The notes beneath the pieces are model-generated. The model was not told the DNA's origin and made no database searches. It was given only the letters and a program-made list of their open reading frames with translations. From JALHVH01 sp964544265 (lineage in GTDB: Bacteria; Acidobacteriota; Aminicenantia; Aminicenantales; Saccharicenantaceae), in NCBI GenBank assembly GCA_964544265.1, contig CAZJBD010000002.1, forward strand, positions 1 through 64,000: 64,000 nt of DNA, given 5' to 3'. A program made the position numbers and the translations under genes. Within the stretch, counting starts at the first letter, position 1; each line of letters opens with the position of its first letter. Below, in pieces: positions 1-8,703 of the stretch.

Positions 1-632
1 TCGATAAAACCGTTGAGTTCGTCGCTTCGACGATCTTCCTGGCTTGCGGGCTTCTCCTGGGGGCCATCTTCGTCCGGATGCCGGAAGGACTGCTGGTCCC
101 AACACTTATCTGCCAGGCGATCACGACGGCCGGCGTTGTCCTCCTGATCTTTGTTTCCATCCGTGGATTCTATGGAATTGTTCATAAGATCTCAGGAGCC
201 ATTCCCAAGGTCAGAAGATGGGTCCTGGTCCGGGAAGAACAGCTCCGGGCCCTGGACCGGAACCTCCGGCTCCTCTACGAGCGGGCAAATCTCAAGACGG
301 CCGCCGCTCTCGGGCTGCATCTTGCGGCCCGGCTGACAGGAGTCGTCGAGGTCCTGATCATCCTGAGGGTTCTGGGCGTGCCCGCGGATTTTGTGCAGGC
401 TTGGTTTATCTCGGCCGTGGTCATCATCTCGAATACGGTCTTCTTCATCCTGCCGGGGCAGTGGGGGATCACGGAGAGCGCCAGCATGCTCGTGCTGAGG
501 AGCCTGGGCCATCCGGCCGCCATCGGACTCAGCCTCAGCGTCATCCGGAGGATTCGGAAGCTGGCTTTTGTTTGTTTAGCGTTGGTTTTCTTCATTTCGG
601 ATAAAAAGGGCTTGCCCGAGAGCAAGGAGTGA
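1..632 (+). CDS. Flippase-like integral membrane protein (LPG synthase TM/UPF0104 family), 5' end outside window
   Basis: The reading frame is open from base 3, so the start lies upstream of the window; about 209 residues are visible. It shows several hydrophobic helices and the family's closing motif region, here WGITESASMLVLRSLG, where relatives have a G-G-x-G-x-R-E-A-like segment in a re-entrant loop. Known members of the lysylphosphatidylglycerol synthase TM / YbhN family are inner-membrane proteins acting on lipids or isoprenoid-linked substrates. The stop (630-632) is followed after four bases by a GTG start, and an AAGGAG site lies inside its 3' end. Translational coupling to the CDP-alcohol phosphatidyltransferase suggests both work on the same lipid or polyol product. 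Substrate unknown. Confidence 0.75.
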   Translation, partial: DKTVEFVASTIFLACGLLLGAIFVRMPEGLLVPTLICQAITTAGVVLLIFVSIRGFYGIVHKISGAIPKVRRWVLVREEQLRALDRNLRLLYERANLKTAAALGLHLAARLTGVVEVLIILRVLGVPADFVQAWFISAVVIISNTVFFILPGQWGITESASMLVLRSLGHPAAIGLSLSVIRRIRKLAFVCLALVFFISDKKGLPESKE

Positions 633-636
633 CCGC

Positions 637-2061
637 GTGGGCTTGGATAGAGCTTTCGTTCTGATCGGACGGAGGGGCACGGTTTCCCCGGGCGCAACAG
701 ACGTCCCCCCGCGGATCATTCTGGGTCTTTCTCTCTTTGAACGGGTCCTCCTGACGGCCTTCCAGGGCGGGGTTAGGGAATTCATCTTGATCGGAGAGGA
801 CGCCGATTCGGGGAAGGCGATTCTGTCTTCTCTTGCCAATGACAAGCGCTTTAAAGAGAGAGACCTGCGTTTGGAGGTTGTCTCCCTTTCCAGACTTATG
901 GATCTCATTTGCCGCGAAGATCCCGAAGGGAAGTTCTGGCTGATGGAAGGCGACCTTGTTTTTGCTCCCGCCATCCTGGAGAAGGCGGCCCAGGCCGACC
1001 CCGGCGAGGATCGGGACCTTCTTGTGGTTAACCGTCTTGAAACGGGAGAATCCGGAAAACGGCCCCTGATCAAGACGGCCGCTGACGGCCGAATCGTCGA
1101 GGCTTTCGGCGCGGATGCGGGAGGTCAAGCGGCGTCCTTTGCGGGAGTGGGCCTCTGTTCGGGAAAAACCCTCGCCAGGCTGACCGAGGCTTTTATGAGC
1201 CGGGGTTCTGTTTATCTGGACTCGGACGCTCTGGCCGAAGCATTCGATCCGGATCGGACCGCCGCCTTCGACGCCGGCCCGGATTTTTGCGATACGGTTA
1301 AATCCAAAGCGTCCGCCAAAAGGGCCGAGCGATACCTCATCGGGACGGCCAGAAAAGAGACCGACGGCTTTTTCTCCCGCAATTTCAACCGTCCCATTTC
1401 GACCTTCTTAACCCGGCATCTTCTCAAGTTCAATGTTTCGCCGATGGAGATCAGTTTGGTCGTGCTCTTCGTCGGGCTCCTGAGCGGCTGGATTGAAGGG
1501 AAGGGAGGCTATCGGAACGCAGTCCTGGGAGCATTCCTCTTCGAGCTGGCCTCGATCATAGACGGCTGCGACGGCGAGAATGCCCGACTGACCTTCCGGA
1601 TCTCCAAATTCGGAGGAACGCTGGACGTCGCCGGCGACGCCCTGACCTTCGTCTTCTTTTTCATGAACCTGCCGATCGGCCTTTACAGGTCCACATGGAA
1701 CAACCTTTGGCTTATCCTCGGGGGCCTTTCCTTGCTGTCCATGATCCTGTTTTATGTCCAATTCTCGATCTATACCCAAAAGTCAGGGATCGGCAATTAT
1801 ATCGTGGCCGTCGTCAAGGACATCGAGAAAGGCGTCGGCCGACCGGGCTTTGCCGGGAGGATTGACTGGATTGCTTCGAAGATCGCTCCCGCCTACAGGC
1901 GGGATTTTTTCGCGACCTGGGCTTTCCTCTTTATCCTCTTCGGGGGGGCGAAAATCTTCATGTGGATCCTGGCCGTGCTCGCTCCTCTGGAAACCGTCTA
2001 TATGTTTTTTTATTCGCGGCGGCGGCTCCGGCAGGGAAAGACCGCAGGCGTGGAGGTTTGA
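637..2061 (+). CDS. CDP-alcohol phosphatidyltransferase with degenerate nucleotidyltransferase-like N-terminus
   Basis: 474 residues from a GTG start with AAGGAG at 624-629. The C-terminal half (about 260-470) is a membrane CDP-alcohol phosphatidyltransferase carrying the full signature D-G-x2-A-R-x8-G-x3-D-x3-D at D312, G313, A316, R317, G326, D330 and D334, so this half should be active. The first ~225 residues have the layout of a sugar/inositol-phosphate nucleotidyltransferase (VLIGRRGT at the start, GGVREFILIGE after it), but the usual G-x-G-x-R nucleotide loop and downstream Lys are not recognisable. The architecture resembles the bifunctional inositol-1-phosphate cytidylyltransferase / di-myo-inositol-phosphate-phosphate synthase of thermophiles. 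Product could be a phosphoinositide-like lipid or a polyol phosphodiester; the N-terminal half may be inactive. Confidence 0.8.
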   Translation: MGLDRAFVLIGRRGTVSPGATDVPPRIILGLSLFERVLLTAFQGGVREFILIGEDADSGKAILSSLANDKRFKERDLRLEVVSLSRLMDLICREDPEGKFWLMEGDLVFAPAILEKAAQADPGEDRDLLVVNRLETGESGKRPLIKTAADGRIVEAFGADAGGQAASFAGVGLCSGKTLARLTEAFMSRGSVYLDSDALAEAFDPDRTAAFDAGPDFCDTVKSKASAKRAERYLIGTARKETDGFFSRNFNRPISTFLTRHLLKFNVSPMEISLVVLFVGLLSGWIEGKGGYRNAVLGAFLFELASIIDGCDGENARLTFRISKFGGTLDVAGDALTFVFFFMNLPIGLYRSTWNNLWLILGGLSLLSMILFYVQFSIYTQKSGIGNYIVAVVKDIEKGVGRPGFAGRIDWIASKIAPAYRRDFFATWAFLFILFGGAKIFMWILAVLAPLETVYMFFYSRRRLRQGKTAGVEV

Positions 2062-2071
2062 GCCGGCGGCA

Positions 2072-3277
2072 CTATTTTGGCCGGAACCTTTCCAGGAAGA
2101 CTTCTCTTAGCGTGAAATCAACCCATATGAGGCTGTGAAGGTTCGGGATGGGCCCCCTCAAGGCCCCGCCGATTGCGGCCGGAGGATCGCTCAAGCCGGC
2201 CCACCAAATTCTGTCCGCTTCATATCCGAACTGGAACCCGACAGGACTCGGATTGAATCGTCTTCCCCAAGCTTGGAATTCGTCGACCATCGCCTCCAGG
2301 GAGGGGAACTGCTGGCTGTCGTCGATGAAGAGAAGTCCGGTCCGGAAGGACGGGGGCATACGCTCCGGCAGCCAGTGCTTGAGGAATGTCGAGTAGGACG
2401 GATTTCGGGCCAGGACCCGGGTCGACCACCGGGCCGCCTCGTCGTCCGTAACTGCCTTGCCCCAGGTATTGGTTGTCCAGCGGTACCACTCGACATCGAG
2501 GCCGAAGCCCGCGACACAGGGATGACGGCCGTAACGATCGAGGACGATGTCGATGAGGGTCGGGACGTCCGCGTCGCCGGGCTCCACCTGGAGCCAGACG
2601 GACATCCCCTGGGAGTCGAAGAAGGTCAGATAAGCCTCATTCTGGTCCGAAGGGAGAAAGATAATTTTGGGATAGAGCCCTCCGGGTCCAGGAAAGTTCA
2701 ATTCGCAGGTCCCGTCGTCCAGGGTGACCCCGACGATCCAGATGCCTGCCGGCGAAGCCCCGCCGACGCGGCGGGCCATTTCCTTGCCGACTCGGGCCCA
2801 GTAGCCGGGCTCGGGGAAGGGATTGATACCGTAACGCGAGGACCGGAAACCCGCATATAAATCCTTCCCTGCGACTTCCAGAATGACCTTGATCTGCTGG
2901 GGGGAATTGACTGCCCCCGGAGCCCGGACCGTGATCGTCCCTTGGTAGATACCCGGTTTCAGCAGAGCAGGGTCCGCTGTGACTCGTAATCCCCCCTCTC
3001 CGGTTCCAGACGTGGGAGATACCGTGAGCCACTTGCCGCTCGTCCTCGCCGTCCACATGGGGGGTTCTTTCCCCAGGTTGAGGATGCCGACGGTTTGGGG
3101 CTCTGGAGGGGGACCGTTTCGGACCGCGGTGAACTTGATGAGGCTCGGGACAACCTGGATCTTGCCCGTGGGAAACCCTCGGTCCTGCCGCCCGTCCGCT
3201 TCGATTCCCGCCGCCGGGGCCCAAAGCGCCAATAAGATGACGATAAGGGCAGCTTTTCTCCGGTTTCCTGGGCCCAC
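2072..3277 (-). CDS. Secreted BACON-domain protein with C-terminal barrel-like domain
   Basis: 401 residues from a GTG start; convergent with the upstream gene, 10 bases apart. A basic N-terminus and hydrophobic stretch (AALIVILLALWAPAAG) form a Sec signal peptide. Residues about 40-135 fit a BACON-type beta-sandwich: a W-L-T-V-S-P-T-S-G segment followed by G-x-Y-x-G-T-I-T-V. The remainder, rich in Trp and acidic residues (GFGLDVEWYRW, FIDDSQQFPS), looks like a glycoside-hydrolase-like (beta/alpha) barrel, but I do not recognise the family. BACON domains often accompany carbohydrate-active modules, so extracellular glycan or mucin binding is plausible. Function beyond that is not determined. 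Confidence 0.7.
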   Translation of the reverse strand: MGPGNRRKAALIVILLALWAPAAGIEADGRQDRGFPTGKIQVVPSLIKFTAVRNGPPPEPQTVGILNLGKEPPMWTARTSGKWLTVSPTSGTGEGGLRVTADPALLKPGIYQGTITVRAPGAVNSPQQIKVILEVAGKDLYAGFRSSRYGINPFPEPGYWARVGKEMARRVGGASPAGIWIVGVTLDDGTCELNFPGPGGLYPKIIFLPSDQNEAYLTFFDSQGMSVWLQVEPGDADVPTLIDIVLDRYGRHPCVAGFGLDVEWYRWTTNTWGKAVTDDEAARWSTRVLARNPSYSTFLKHWLPERMPPSFRTGLLFIDDSQQFPSLEAMVDEFQAWGRRFNPSPVGFQFGYEADRIWWAGLSDPPAAIGGALRGPIPNLHSLIWVDFTLREVFLERFRPK

Positions 3278-3483
3278 GGATCTTTTATCTCCGGAAGCTT
3301 TGGCCGATGAACTTCATCCCAGGTATGGACCCCGTTCTTTTCATGGCGGCTCCTCGCTGCCGGTCTTGATTGGCGGCAGGCATTCTCCGGATTTATATAA
3401 TATCGGCCAAAAAGGTGTCAAATCCTTGTGCCGCAAGCGGCCCGGGTTGAAATTCGGCGGGCTTTCGATTAGGATACGGACAC

Positions 3484-4770
3484 ATGTTGAAAAAACACCC
3501 TAAAGGATTGGTCTTTGTCTTCTTCACCGAAATGTGGGAGCGGGTCGGCTTCTATACGCTCATGGCCATTCTTGTCCTTTACATGGACAAGACTCTGGGC
3601 TGGTCCGATTCCAGGAAGGGCGATTATTATGGGCTCTTTCTCGCCCTCTGCTATTTCGTGCCTATCTTTGGAGGTTGGATCGGCGACCGGGTTCTCGGCC
3701 AGCTCAATACCGTAAGGATCGGCGCCGTCCTTATGGGATTGGGCTATATCGGATTAGCGATGTCCTCCAGAGACCAGTTGACAACGTTCTTCGTTGGGCT
3801 GTTCCTCATCGCCGTCGGAACGGGGATCTTCAAGGTCAACCAGTCCGTCCTCATCGGGAACCTCTACGCAGGCAAGCCGCAACTGAAGGACGCGGGCTTT
3901 AATATCTTTTACATGGGCGTCAACATCGGGGCCGCGATCGCGCCCCTAATTGCGACCTATGTCAGCGCGGTTTACCATAGCTACAACCTGTCGTTCTGGG
4001 TCTGCGCGGCCGGAATGGCCATCGCCGTTGTCGTTTTTCAGACGGGGCGGAAACAGCTCATCGGCGCGGACAACAGATTCGTGGCCCGGGTCTCCTCCGG
4101 GCGCCCTGTGCCGGCCGCCGGACAAGCCCTGGACCGCGGTGAGGAGAGGCAGCGGATCGCGACGCTTATAACACTCTACGTCATCGTCATCTTCTTCTGG
4201 GTGGCCTTCTACCAGAACTACTTTGCCTTGACGCTTTTCGCCGAGCGCTCGACGAGAATCTTCAAGTTCCTGCGGCCCGAGACCTATCAATTCTTCGGAC
4301 CCTTCTTCATCCTCGTCCTAACCCCCTTGCTCCTCTCTTTCTTCAGCCGTCTGAATAGGAAAGGGAAGGAGCCTTCGACCCCGGTCAAGATCTTCTTCGG
4401 GATGCTGATCATGAGCGTTTCGATGGTCGTCATGGTCGCCGCCTCGCTGGCGGGAGGGAACAAGGATCTGAATATCATGTCGCCGGCCTGGCTCATCGGG
4501 ACGTATTTTGTCGTCACCCTGGCCGAGATCCTCATCTCACCCATGGGCCAGTCGTTCGTCTCCAAGGTCGCCCCGCCCAGGTTCGTCGGTTTGATGATGG
4601 GCGGCTGGTTCGCGGCCACCGCGGCCGGGAGTTATGGGTCAGGCTTGATGGGGAAATCCTACAGCCGTTTTGCCCACCACCAGTACTTCCTCCTCCTGAC
4701 CGGCCTTCTCGCGGTCTCGGCGGTCCTCGTCCTCGTCTTCTTGAAAAAATTGAAACGCTTCGCAGCCTGA
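3484..4770 (+). CDS. POT/PTR2-family proton-dependent oligopeptide transporter
   Basis: 428 residues, about 12 hydrophobic segments. The POT signature ExxER is present as E16-M-W-E19-R20 in helix 1, followed by V-G-F-Y; in known members this couples proton and peptide binding. The next segment (GGWIGDRVLGQLNTVRIG) matches the conserved helix 2-3 loop. It imports di- or tripeptides across the inner membrane. The next gene, an M24 peptidase, starts 18 bases downstream, so uptake and intracellular hydrolysis of (proline-containing) peptides appear to be co-expressed. The ATG is preceded by AGGA. Somewhat shorter than the ~480-500 residues usual for bacterial POTs, with a short loop between the two six-helix halves. 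Confidence 0.9.
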   Translation: MLKKHPKGLVFVFFTEMWERVGFYTLMAILVLYMDKTLGWSDSRKGDYYGLFLALCYFVPIFGGWIGDRVLGQLNTVRIGAVLMGLGYIGLAMSSRDQLTTFFVGLFLIAVGTGIFKVNQSVLIGNLYAGKPQLKDAGFNIFYMGVNIGAAIAPLIATYVSAVYHSYNLSFWVCAAGMAIAVVVFQTGRKQLIGADNRFVARVSSGRPVPAAGQALDRGEERQRIATLITLYVIVIFFWVAFYQNYFALTLFAERSTRIFKFLRPETYQFFGPFFILVLTPLLLSFFSRLNRKGKEPSTPVKIFFGMLIMSVSMVVMVAASLAGGNKDLNIMSPAWLIGTYFVVTLAEILISPMGQSFVSKVAPPRFVGLMMGGWFAATAAGSYGSGLMGKSYSRFAHHQYFLLLTGLLAVSAVLVLVFLKKLKRFAA

Positions 4771-4788
4771 AGACAAAGGAGTCCGGCT

Positions 4789-5973
4789 ATGACCCTTATT
4801 CAAGAGAAGGTCCGGCAGGCCGTGGGCCTGCTCAAGGATTTCGAAATCGATTGCTGGATCACGTTCACCCGCGAAAGCGCCATCAATGGCGACCCCGTGC
4901 TGCCCTTCCTCGTGATGGCCGACGTGACCTGGCATTCGGCGTTCATCATCAGCCGGGACGGCAGGACAATGGCCATCGTGGGTCTCTACGATCAGAAGAC
5001 GGTCGAAGAAACGGGAGCCTATGACAGCGTCGTGGGCTATGTCACGGGCATCAAGAAGGCTTTCCAGGAGTACATGAAGGCGCTCGACCCGCTGAGGATC
5101 GCGATTAATTATTCCGAAGGGAGCGAGATCTGCGACGGCCTGACCCATGGCATGTATCTCACCCTCCACGGGCTCCTCGCGGAGATCGGGATGGATGATA
5201 GACTAGTCCCCGCTGAACGAATCGTCTCCGCCCTCAGAGAGAGGAAATCGGCCAGCGAGATCGGCTTCATGAAGGAAGCCGCCCGGGCGACCGAAGAGAT
5301 CTTCGGCCTGGCTCACGGCTTCATCGTTCCCGGCCGGACAGAGAAGGAGATCGCCGCATTCATGGTGTCCGAGGTCAAGCGGCGCGGTCTCGAGCTCGGC
5401 TGGGCCGAATCGACGTGCCCAGCCGTCTTCACGGGGCCTGATACCGCGGGGGCTCATTACACTCCGACAGACCGGAAGGTGGAGCCCGGCCACGTCCTGA
5501 ATATGGATTTTGGGGTCAAAGTTAACCACTACTGCTCCGACATGCAGAGGACGTTTTACGTTCTCTGCCCAGGTGAGAAGGAGGCGCCTCCCGACGTTGC
5601 CAGGGGATTTGAGGCCATCGTGCGGGCCATAGAGTCCTCGAGGCGGGCCATGAAACCCGGTGTCCAGGGCCTGGACATCGACGCGATCTCCCGCAAGATC
5701 ATCACCGACGCCGGCTATGGTGAGTTTCCGCACGCGCTCGGACATCAGGTCGGCCGCTTTGCCCATGATGGGACGGCCCTCCTCGGTCCGGCATGGGAAA
5801 AATACGCCCGGAAGCCGTTTCAGCTGCTCGAGGAGGGGATGACCTTTACGATCGAGCCTAGGCTCACCCTCCCCGGTCGGGGCATCGTGACAATCGAAGA
5901 GATGGTCGTCGTAACGAGGGACGGCGCGGATTGGCTGTCCAGGCCGCAGAAAGAGATCCTGCTCATCGGATGA
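4789..5973 (+). CDS. M24-family metallopeptidase (Xaa-Pro dipeptidase/aminopeptidase P-like)
   Basis: 394 residues; ATG with AAAGGAG eight bases upstream. An N-terminal creatinase-like domain (1-160) precedes a pita-bread catalytic domain. All five expected dinuclear-metal ligands are present: D240 (NMDFG), D251 (CSDMQRTFY), H319 (HALGHQVGRF), E356 (FTIEPR) and E370 (VTIEEM). Enzymes of this type remove or release residues before proline in the cytoplasm. Position between a peptide importer and a tungsten aldehyde oxidoreductase suggests a role in peptide catabolism feeding amino-acid fermentation. Exact specificity (Xaa-Pro, Xaa-Arg or other) cannot be read from sequence alone. Confidence 0.9.
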   Translation: MTLIQEKVRQAVGLLKDFEIDCWITFTRESAINGDPVLPFLVMADVTWHSAFIISRDGRTMAIVGLYDQKTVEETGAYDSVVGYVTGIKKAFQEYMKALDPLRIAINYSEGSEICDGLTHGMYLTLHGLLAEIGMDDRLVPAERIVSALRERKSASEIGFMKEAARATEEIFGLAHGFIVPGRTEKEIAAFMVSEVKRRGLELGWAESTCPAVFTGPDTAGAHYTPTDRKVEPGHVLNMDFGVKVNHYCSDMQRTFYVLCPGEKEAPPDVARGFEAIVRAIESSRRAMKPGVQGLDIDAISRKIITDAGYGEFPHALGHQVGRFAHDGTALLGPAWEKYARKPFQLLEEGMTFTIEPRLTLPGRGIVTIEEMVVVTRDGADWLSRPQKEILLIG

Positions 5974-6007
5974 GGGACAGAGGACCGCAATTTTATAAGG
6001 AGTGAAT

Positions 6008-7975
6008 ATGGGGCTCTCTACGAGCGGCTTTACGGGACACAGGGGCAAGCTGGCTTGGATCGATCTTGAGGCGAGGAAAACCTCCATCGAGCCGGCCGAT
6101 CCCGCTGTTTACCGGGACTACGTCGGCGGCCGGGGCGTCCAGGCCCGCCTCATCTACGAACACCTCAAGGCCTGGGGACCTCTCAAGGACCCCCTGGGAC
6201 CGAAAAACCGGATCATCCTCGGCTCCGCGGCGCCCAACGACACGCTAGTGCCCACGGCCGGACGCGGATCGTGCTCCTTCATCGGGACCATGACCCGCTC
6301 TCCCGAGCCGGTCTCCTGGGTCCCCGACCACCGACCTCTTTATGGGCTCATCACCCACTCGAGCTGCGGCGGCCTCTTTCCCAATATGCTTAAGCGGGCA
6401 GGGATCGATCACCTGATCGTCGACGGGAAGGCGGACGCGCCTGTCCGCATCCTCGTTTCGGAAGGGAAGGCCGAGGTCCTTCCTGCGGAAGACGATCTCT
6501 TTAAGCAACGGGGAGGCCGCCAGGTCGTTCGTCCTGCCTCCGCAATCACGGACTTCCTTACGGCGAAATATCCCGGCTCCTCGACCGTCTGCCTGGGCCC
6601 AGGCGGCTGGAACAAGGTCGCTTTTGCCTGTCTCACCGCGGACCACCACCGGAATTTCGGCCGGGGAGGCGCAGGCGCTGTCTTCGGATCGAAGAACCTC
6701 GTTGCGGTTACGGCTTTTGGCCGCGAACCCGTTTCTTACCATGACCGGGACAAGTTCCAGAAGCTCGGCAAGGAGCTGGACGCATTAGTAAAAGGCCACG
6801 TTTCCGACCCGGCAAAAACCGCATCCTTCCGGCCCACAACCGGGACGACCTGGTGGCTGGATAGGGCGTTTCACGGTGGCTACATGGGGAAAGAGGGGGG
6901 GTACCTCCCCTGGCACAACTTCGACGAGGGCTCGTTTGATGCCGCTGATTATGCAAAGGTCTCGACAGAAGCCTTCTTGGAGATCGCAGGGAAGCACAAC
7001 GTCTGCAACCGCTGCCGCCATATCATGTGCACGCGTTCGGCGTCGGTGGAAAGCGGGCTCTACGCGGGGAGGGGGGTCCGGCCGGAGTTCGAAACGATCG
7101 CCCTATGGATAAATTGCTGCATCCTCGACCGGGACGCCATTTTTCGCCTGAACCATCTTTCGAACGAACTGGGGATCGACACCATGACCTTGGGGAGCGT
7201 CATGGCAGGAGCGATGGAGCTCGCTGAAAAGGGTTATCTCAAGGGCTACCCGGACGCTCCGAGCTTCGGCAGCGCTCCGGATATGATCCGGACGCTCGAG
7301 ACGATCGCCTACGGTTCGGACGATCTGGGGAGGCTTTTCGGTCAATACTCCGACCGCGTCATCGCCGGGGTAGGTGCGGCGTTCCCGGCAAGCGACCTCA
7401 TGGAGATCGCCCGGTCGGTGACCACGGCCTTCGGAGGGCTGGGATACGCCGGCATCGAGCCGAAAGCGTTTCCCGGGATGTTCACGGCCTACGGGACTTC
7501 GAACCGCGGCCGCGGCGACCATACCTATGCCTGGACCATCCAGGCCGAGGAGGGCGGGCTGGATGGCGCGGAGAACTTGGCTGGATACGTCTCGGCGGGC
7601 CAAGAGGGAAAGGCGCTCGTTGATTCCCTCGGCCTATGCGACTTTTTCACGGCCGATGTCACCTCGGACCTTTTTCTGTCTCTTTACCAGGCCTTGACAG
7701 GGACTGGCCATTCGGCCGCCTCCATGAAGGCCTGTGGCAAGAGGATCTACTCTTTGGAGCGCCGCATCAACAATCTCCAGGGACGGGGCCGTGCCTATGA
7801 TGCCTTCGTTCCGCCGAAATTGGTTGTACCCATGAGCCGGGGTGCTCTTAAGGGGAGGGCTGTGAATCCGGCCTACTACGGGTCGATCCTGGACGCTTAT
7901 TACAGGGCTCAGGGTTGGTCCAGAAATGGTGACGTTAGTGCCGAGCTTGCCGAGAGGCTCGGCATCAAGCCTTGA
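6008..7975 (+). CDS. Aldehyde:ferredoxin oxidoreductase family tungsten enzyme
   Basis: 655 residues. I take the ATG at 6008 because AAGGAG (5997-6002) lies five bases before it; a GTG at 6002 would overlap that site. The N-terminal AOR domain (YVGGRGVQARLIYEHL) binds the bis-pterin tungsten cofactor. Cluster ligands fit C333-x2-C336-x4-C341 plus C544, where the known family has C-x2-C-x3-C; the spacing here is one residue longer. C544 sits in a D-S-L-G-L-C motif matching the pterin-binding D-x-x-G-L-C. Known AORs oxidise aldehydes from 2-keto acid decarboxylation to acids, reducing ferredoxin. With the peptide transporter and peptidase upstream this fits amino-acid fermentation. Substrate within the family (AOR, FOR, GOR or other) is uncertain. 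Confidence 0.88.
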   Translation: MGLSTSGFTGHRGKLAWIDLEARKTSIEPADPAVYRDYVGGRGVQARLIYEHLKAWGPLKDPLGPKNRIILGSAAPNDTLVPTAGRGSCSFIGTMTRSPEPVSWVPDHRPLYGLITHSSCGGLFPNMLKRAGIDHLIVDGKADAPVRILVSEGKAEVLPAEDDLFKQRGGRQVVRPASAITDFLTAKYPGSSTVCLGPGGWNKVAFACLTADHHRNFGRGGAGAVFGSKNLVAVTAFGREPVSYHDRDKFQKLGKELDALVKGHVSDPAKTASFRPTTGTTWWLDRAFHGGYMGKEGGYLPWHNFDEGSFDAADYAKVSTEAFLEIAGKHNVCNRCRHIMCTRSASVESGLYAGRGVRPEFETIALWINCCILDRDAIFRLNHLSNELGIDTMTLGSVMAGAMELAEKGYLKGYPDAPSFGSAPDMIRTLETIAYGSDDLGRLFGQYSDRVIAGVGAAFPASDLMEIARSVTTAFGGLGYAGIEPKAFPGMFTAYGTSNRGRGDHTYAWTIQAEEGGLDGAENLAGYVSAGQEGKALVDSLGLCDFFTADVTSDLFLSLYQALTGTGHSAASMKACGKRIYSLERRINNLQGRGRAYDAFVPPKLVVPMSRGALKGRAVNPAYYGSILDAYYRAQGWSRNGDVSAELAERLGIKP

Positions 7976-8046
7976 ACGGGGAGTCCGGCGTGCTTTTGAC
8001 ATCGATCCATCCGTATGATATTCTTGCTCGCTTCAAGGGGAGGAAC

Positions 8047-8691
8047 ATGAAAAAAACTGCTATCGCTCTTTTGGAAATCGTTCTGCTCATCTCAGCGGTC
8101 TCTCTTCTGGTTGCCTGCGGGGTCCGGCTGACGCCGCCGCAGGACCCATGGTACACCCAGCACTACATCATCATGCAGAATTTCGAACGAGGTATGTATG
8201 CCAACTTATCCGACGAGGCCAAGGTCCAGTTCCAGAACAGCTTCTGGGCTTTCCGCTCGCCGGCTGCCAAGGGCGAGTTCGAGACGCGCCTGACCTATGC
8301 CATGACGGCCTTCAAGAAGGAAAATTCCCAACAGCCCTGGAATACGGACCGGGCGAGAACCTACCTTCTCAACGGTAGCCCAGCTTCCATTGATTACAAG
8401 CAAAATGACACCTGGGCCGACAGGGTTGTTAGGGAATCGGATGGGCGAGTCCAGCCGGACCATAGCGGCGAAGATATCGGAACACGTCTGGAAGAGGTCT
8501 GGACATATGCCTATGGTAAACACCAAGTCTTTTATGTCTTTGCCTTCAGAAAACCGGCCGAGTGGCGGCTTATCGAGCAGATGAGCGGGAATCAGTTCCG
8601 CGACGAGCTCGAAGCCCGCAGCCGGGAGCAGGATTACGCCATCTCCGATTTGGAAGCATATAAAGCCGAGCTCGAGAAGCTGAAGAAATAA
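8047..8691 (+). CDS. GWxTD-domain lipoprotein
   Basis: 214 residues from the ATG at 8047, which follows an AGGGGAGG site and gives a clean lipoprotein signal (MKKTAIALL ... SLLVAC, Cys at about residue 22). The mature part has the GWxTD-domain pattern: an aromatic-rich segment, E-R-x-x-Y, then F-W-x-F-R-S-P, and a R-x-x-Y-L-L-N-G-S-P motif. The C-terminus (residues ~180-214) is a charged, Glu/Lys-rich helix likely to form a coiled coil. The GWxTD domain is known mostly from Acidobacteriota, Aminicenantes and Bacteroidota periplasmic proteins of undefined role. It lies 71 bases after the AOR gene on the same strand and may share its transcript. Confidence 0.75.
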   Translation: MKKTAIALLEIVLLISAVSLLVACGVRLTPPQDPWYTQHYIIMQNFERGMYANLSDEAKVQFQNSFWAFRSPAAKGEFETRLTYAMTAFKKENSQQPWNTDRARTYLLNGSPASIDYKQNDTWADRVVRESDGRVQPDHSGEDIGTRLEEVWTYAYGKHQVFYVFAFRKPAEWRLIEQMSGNQFRDELEARSREQDYAISDLEAYKAELEKLKK

Positions 8692-8703
8692 GCTCCGCTT
8701 CGC

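Noticed and set aside
3391..3401. TATAAT at 3396-3401 as promoter for the peptide transporter
   Set aside because: No acceptable -35 at 16-18 bases; the nearest TTGATT is 24 bases away. Possible only with an activator, so not listed.
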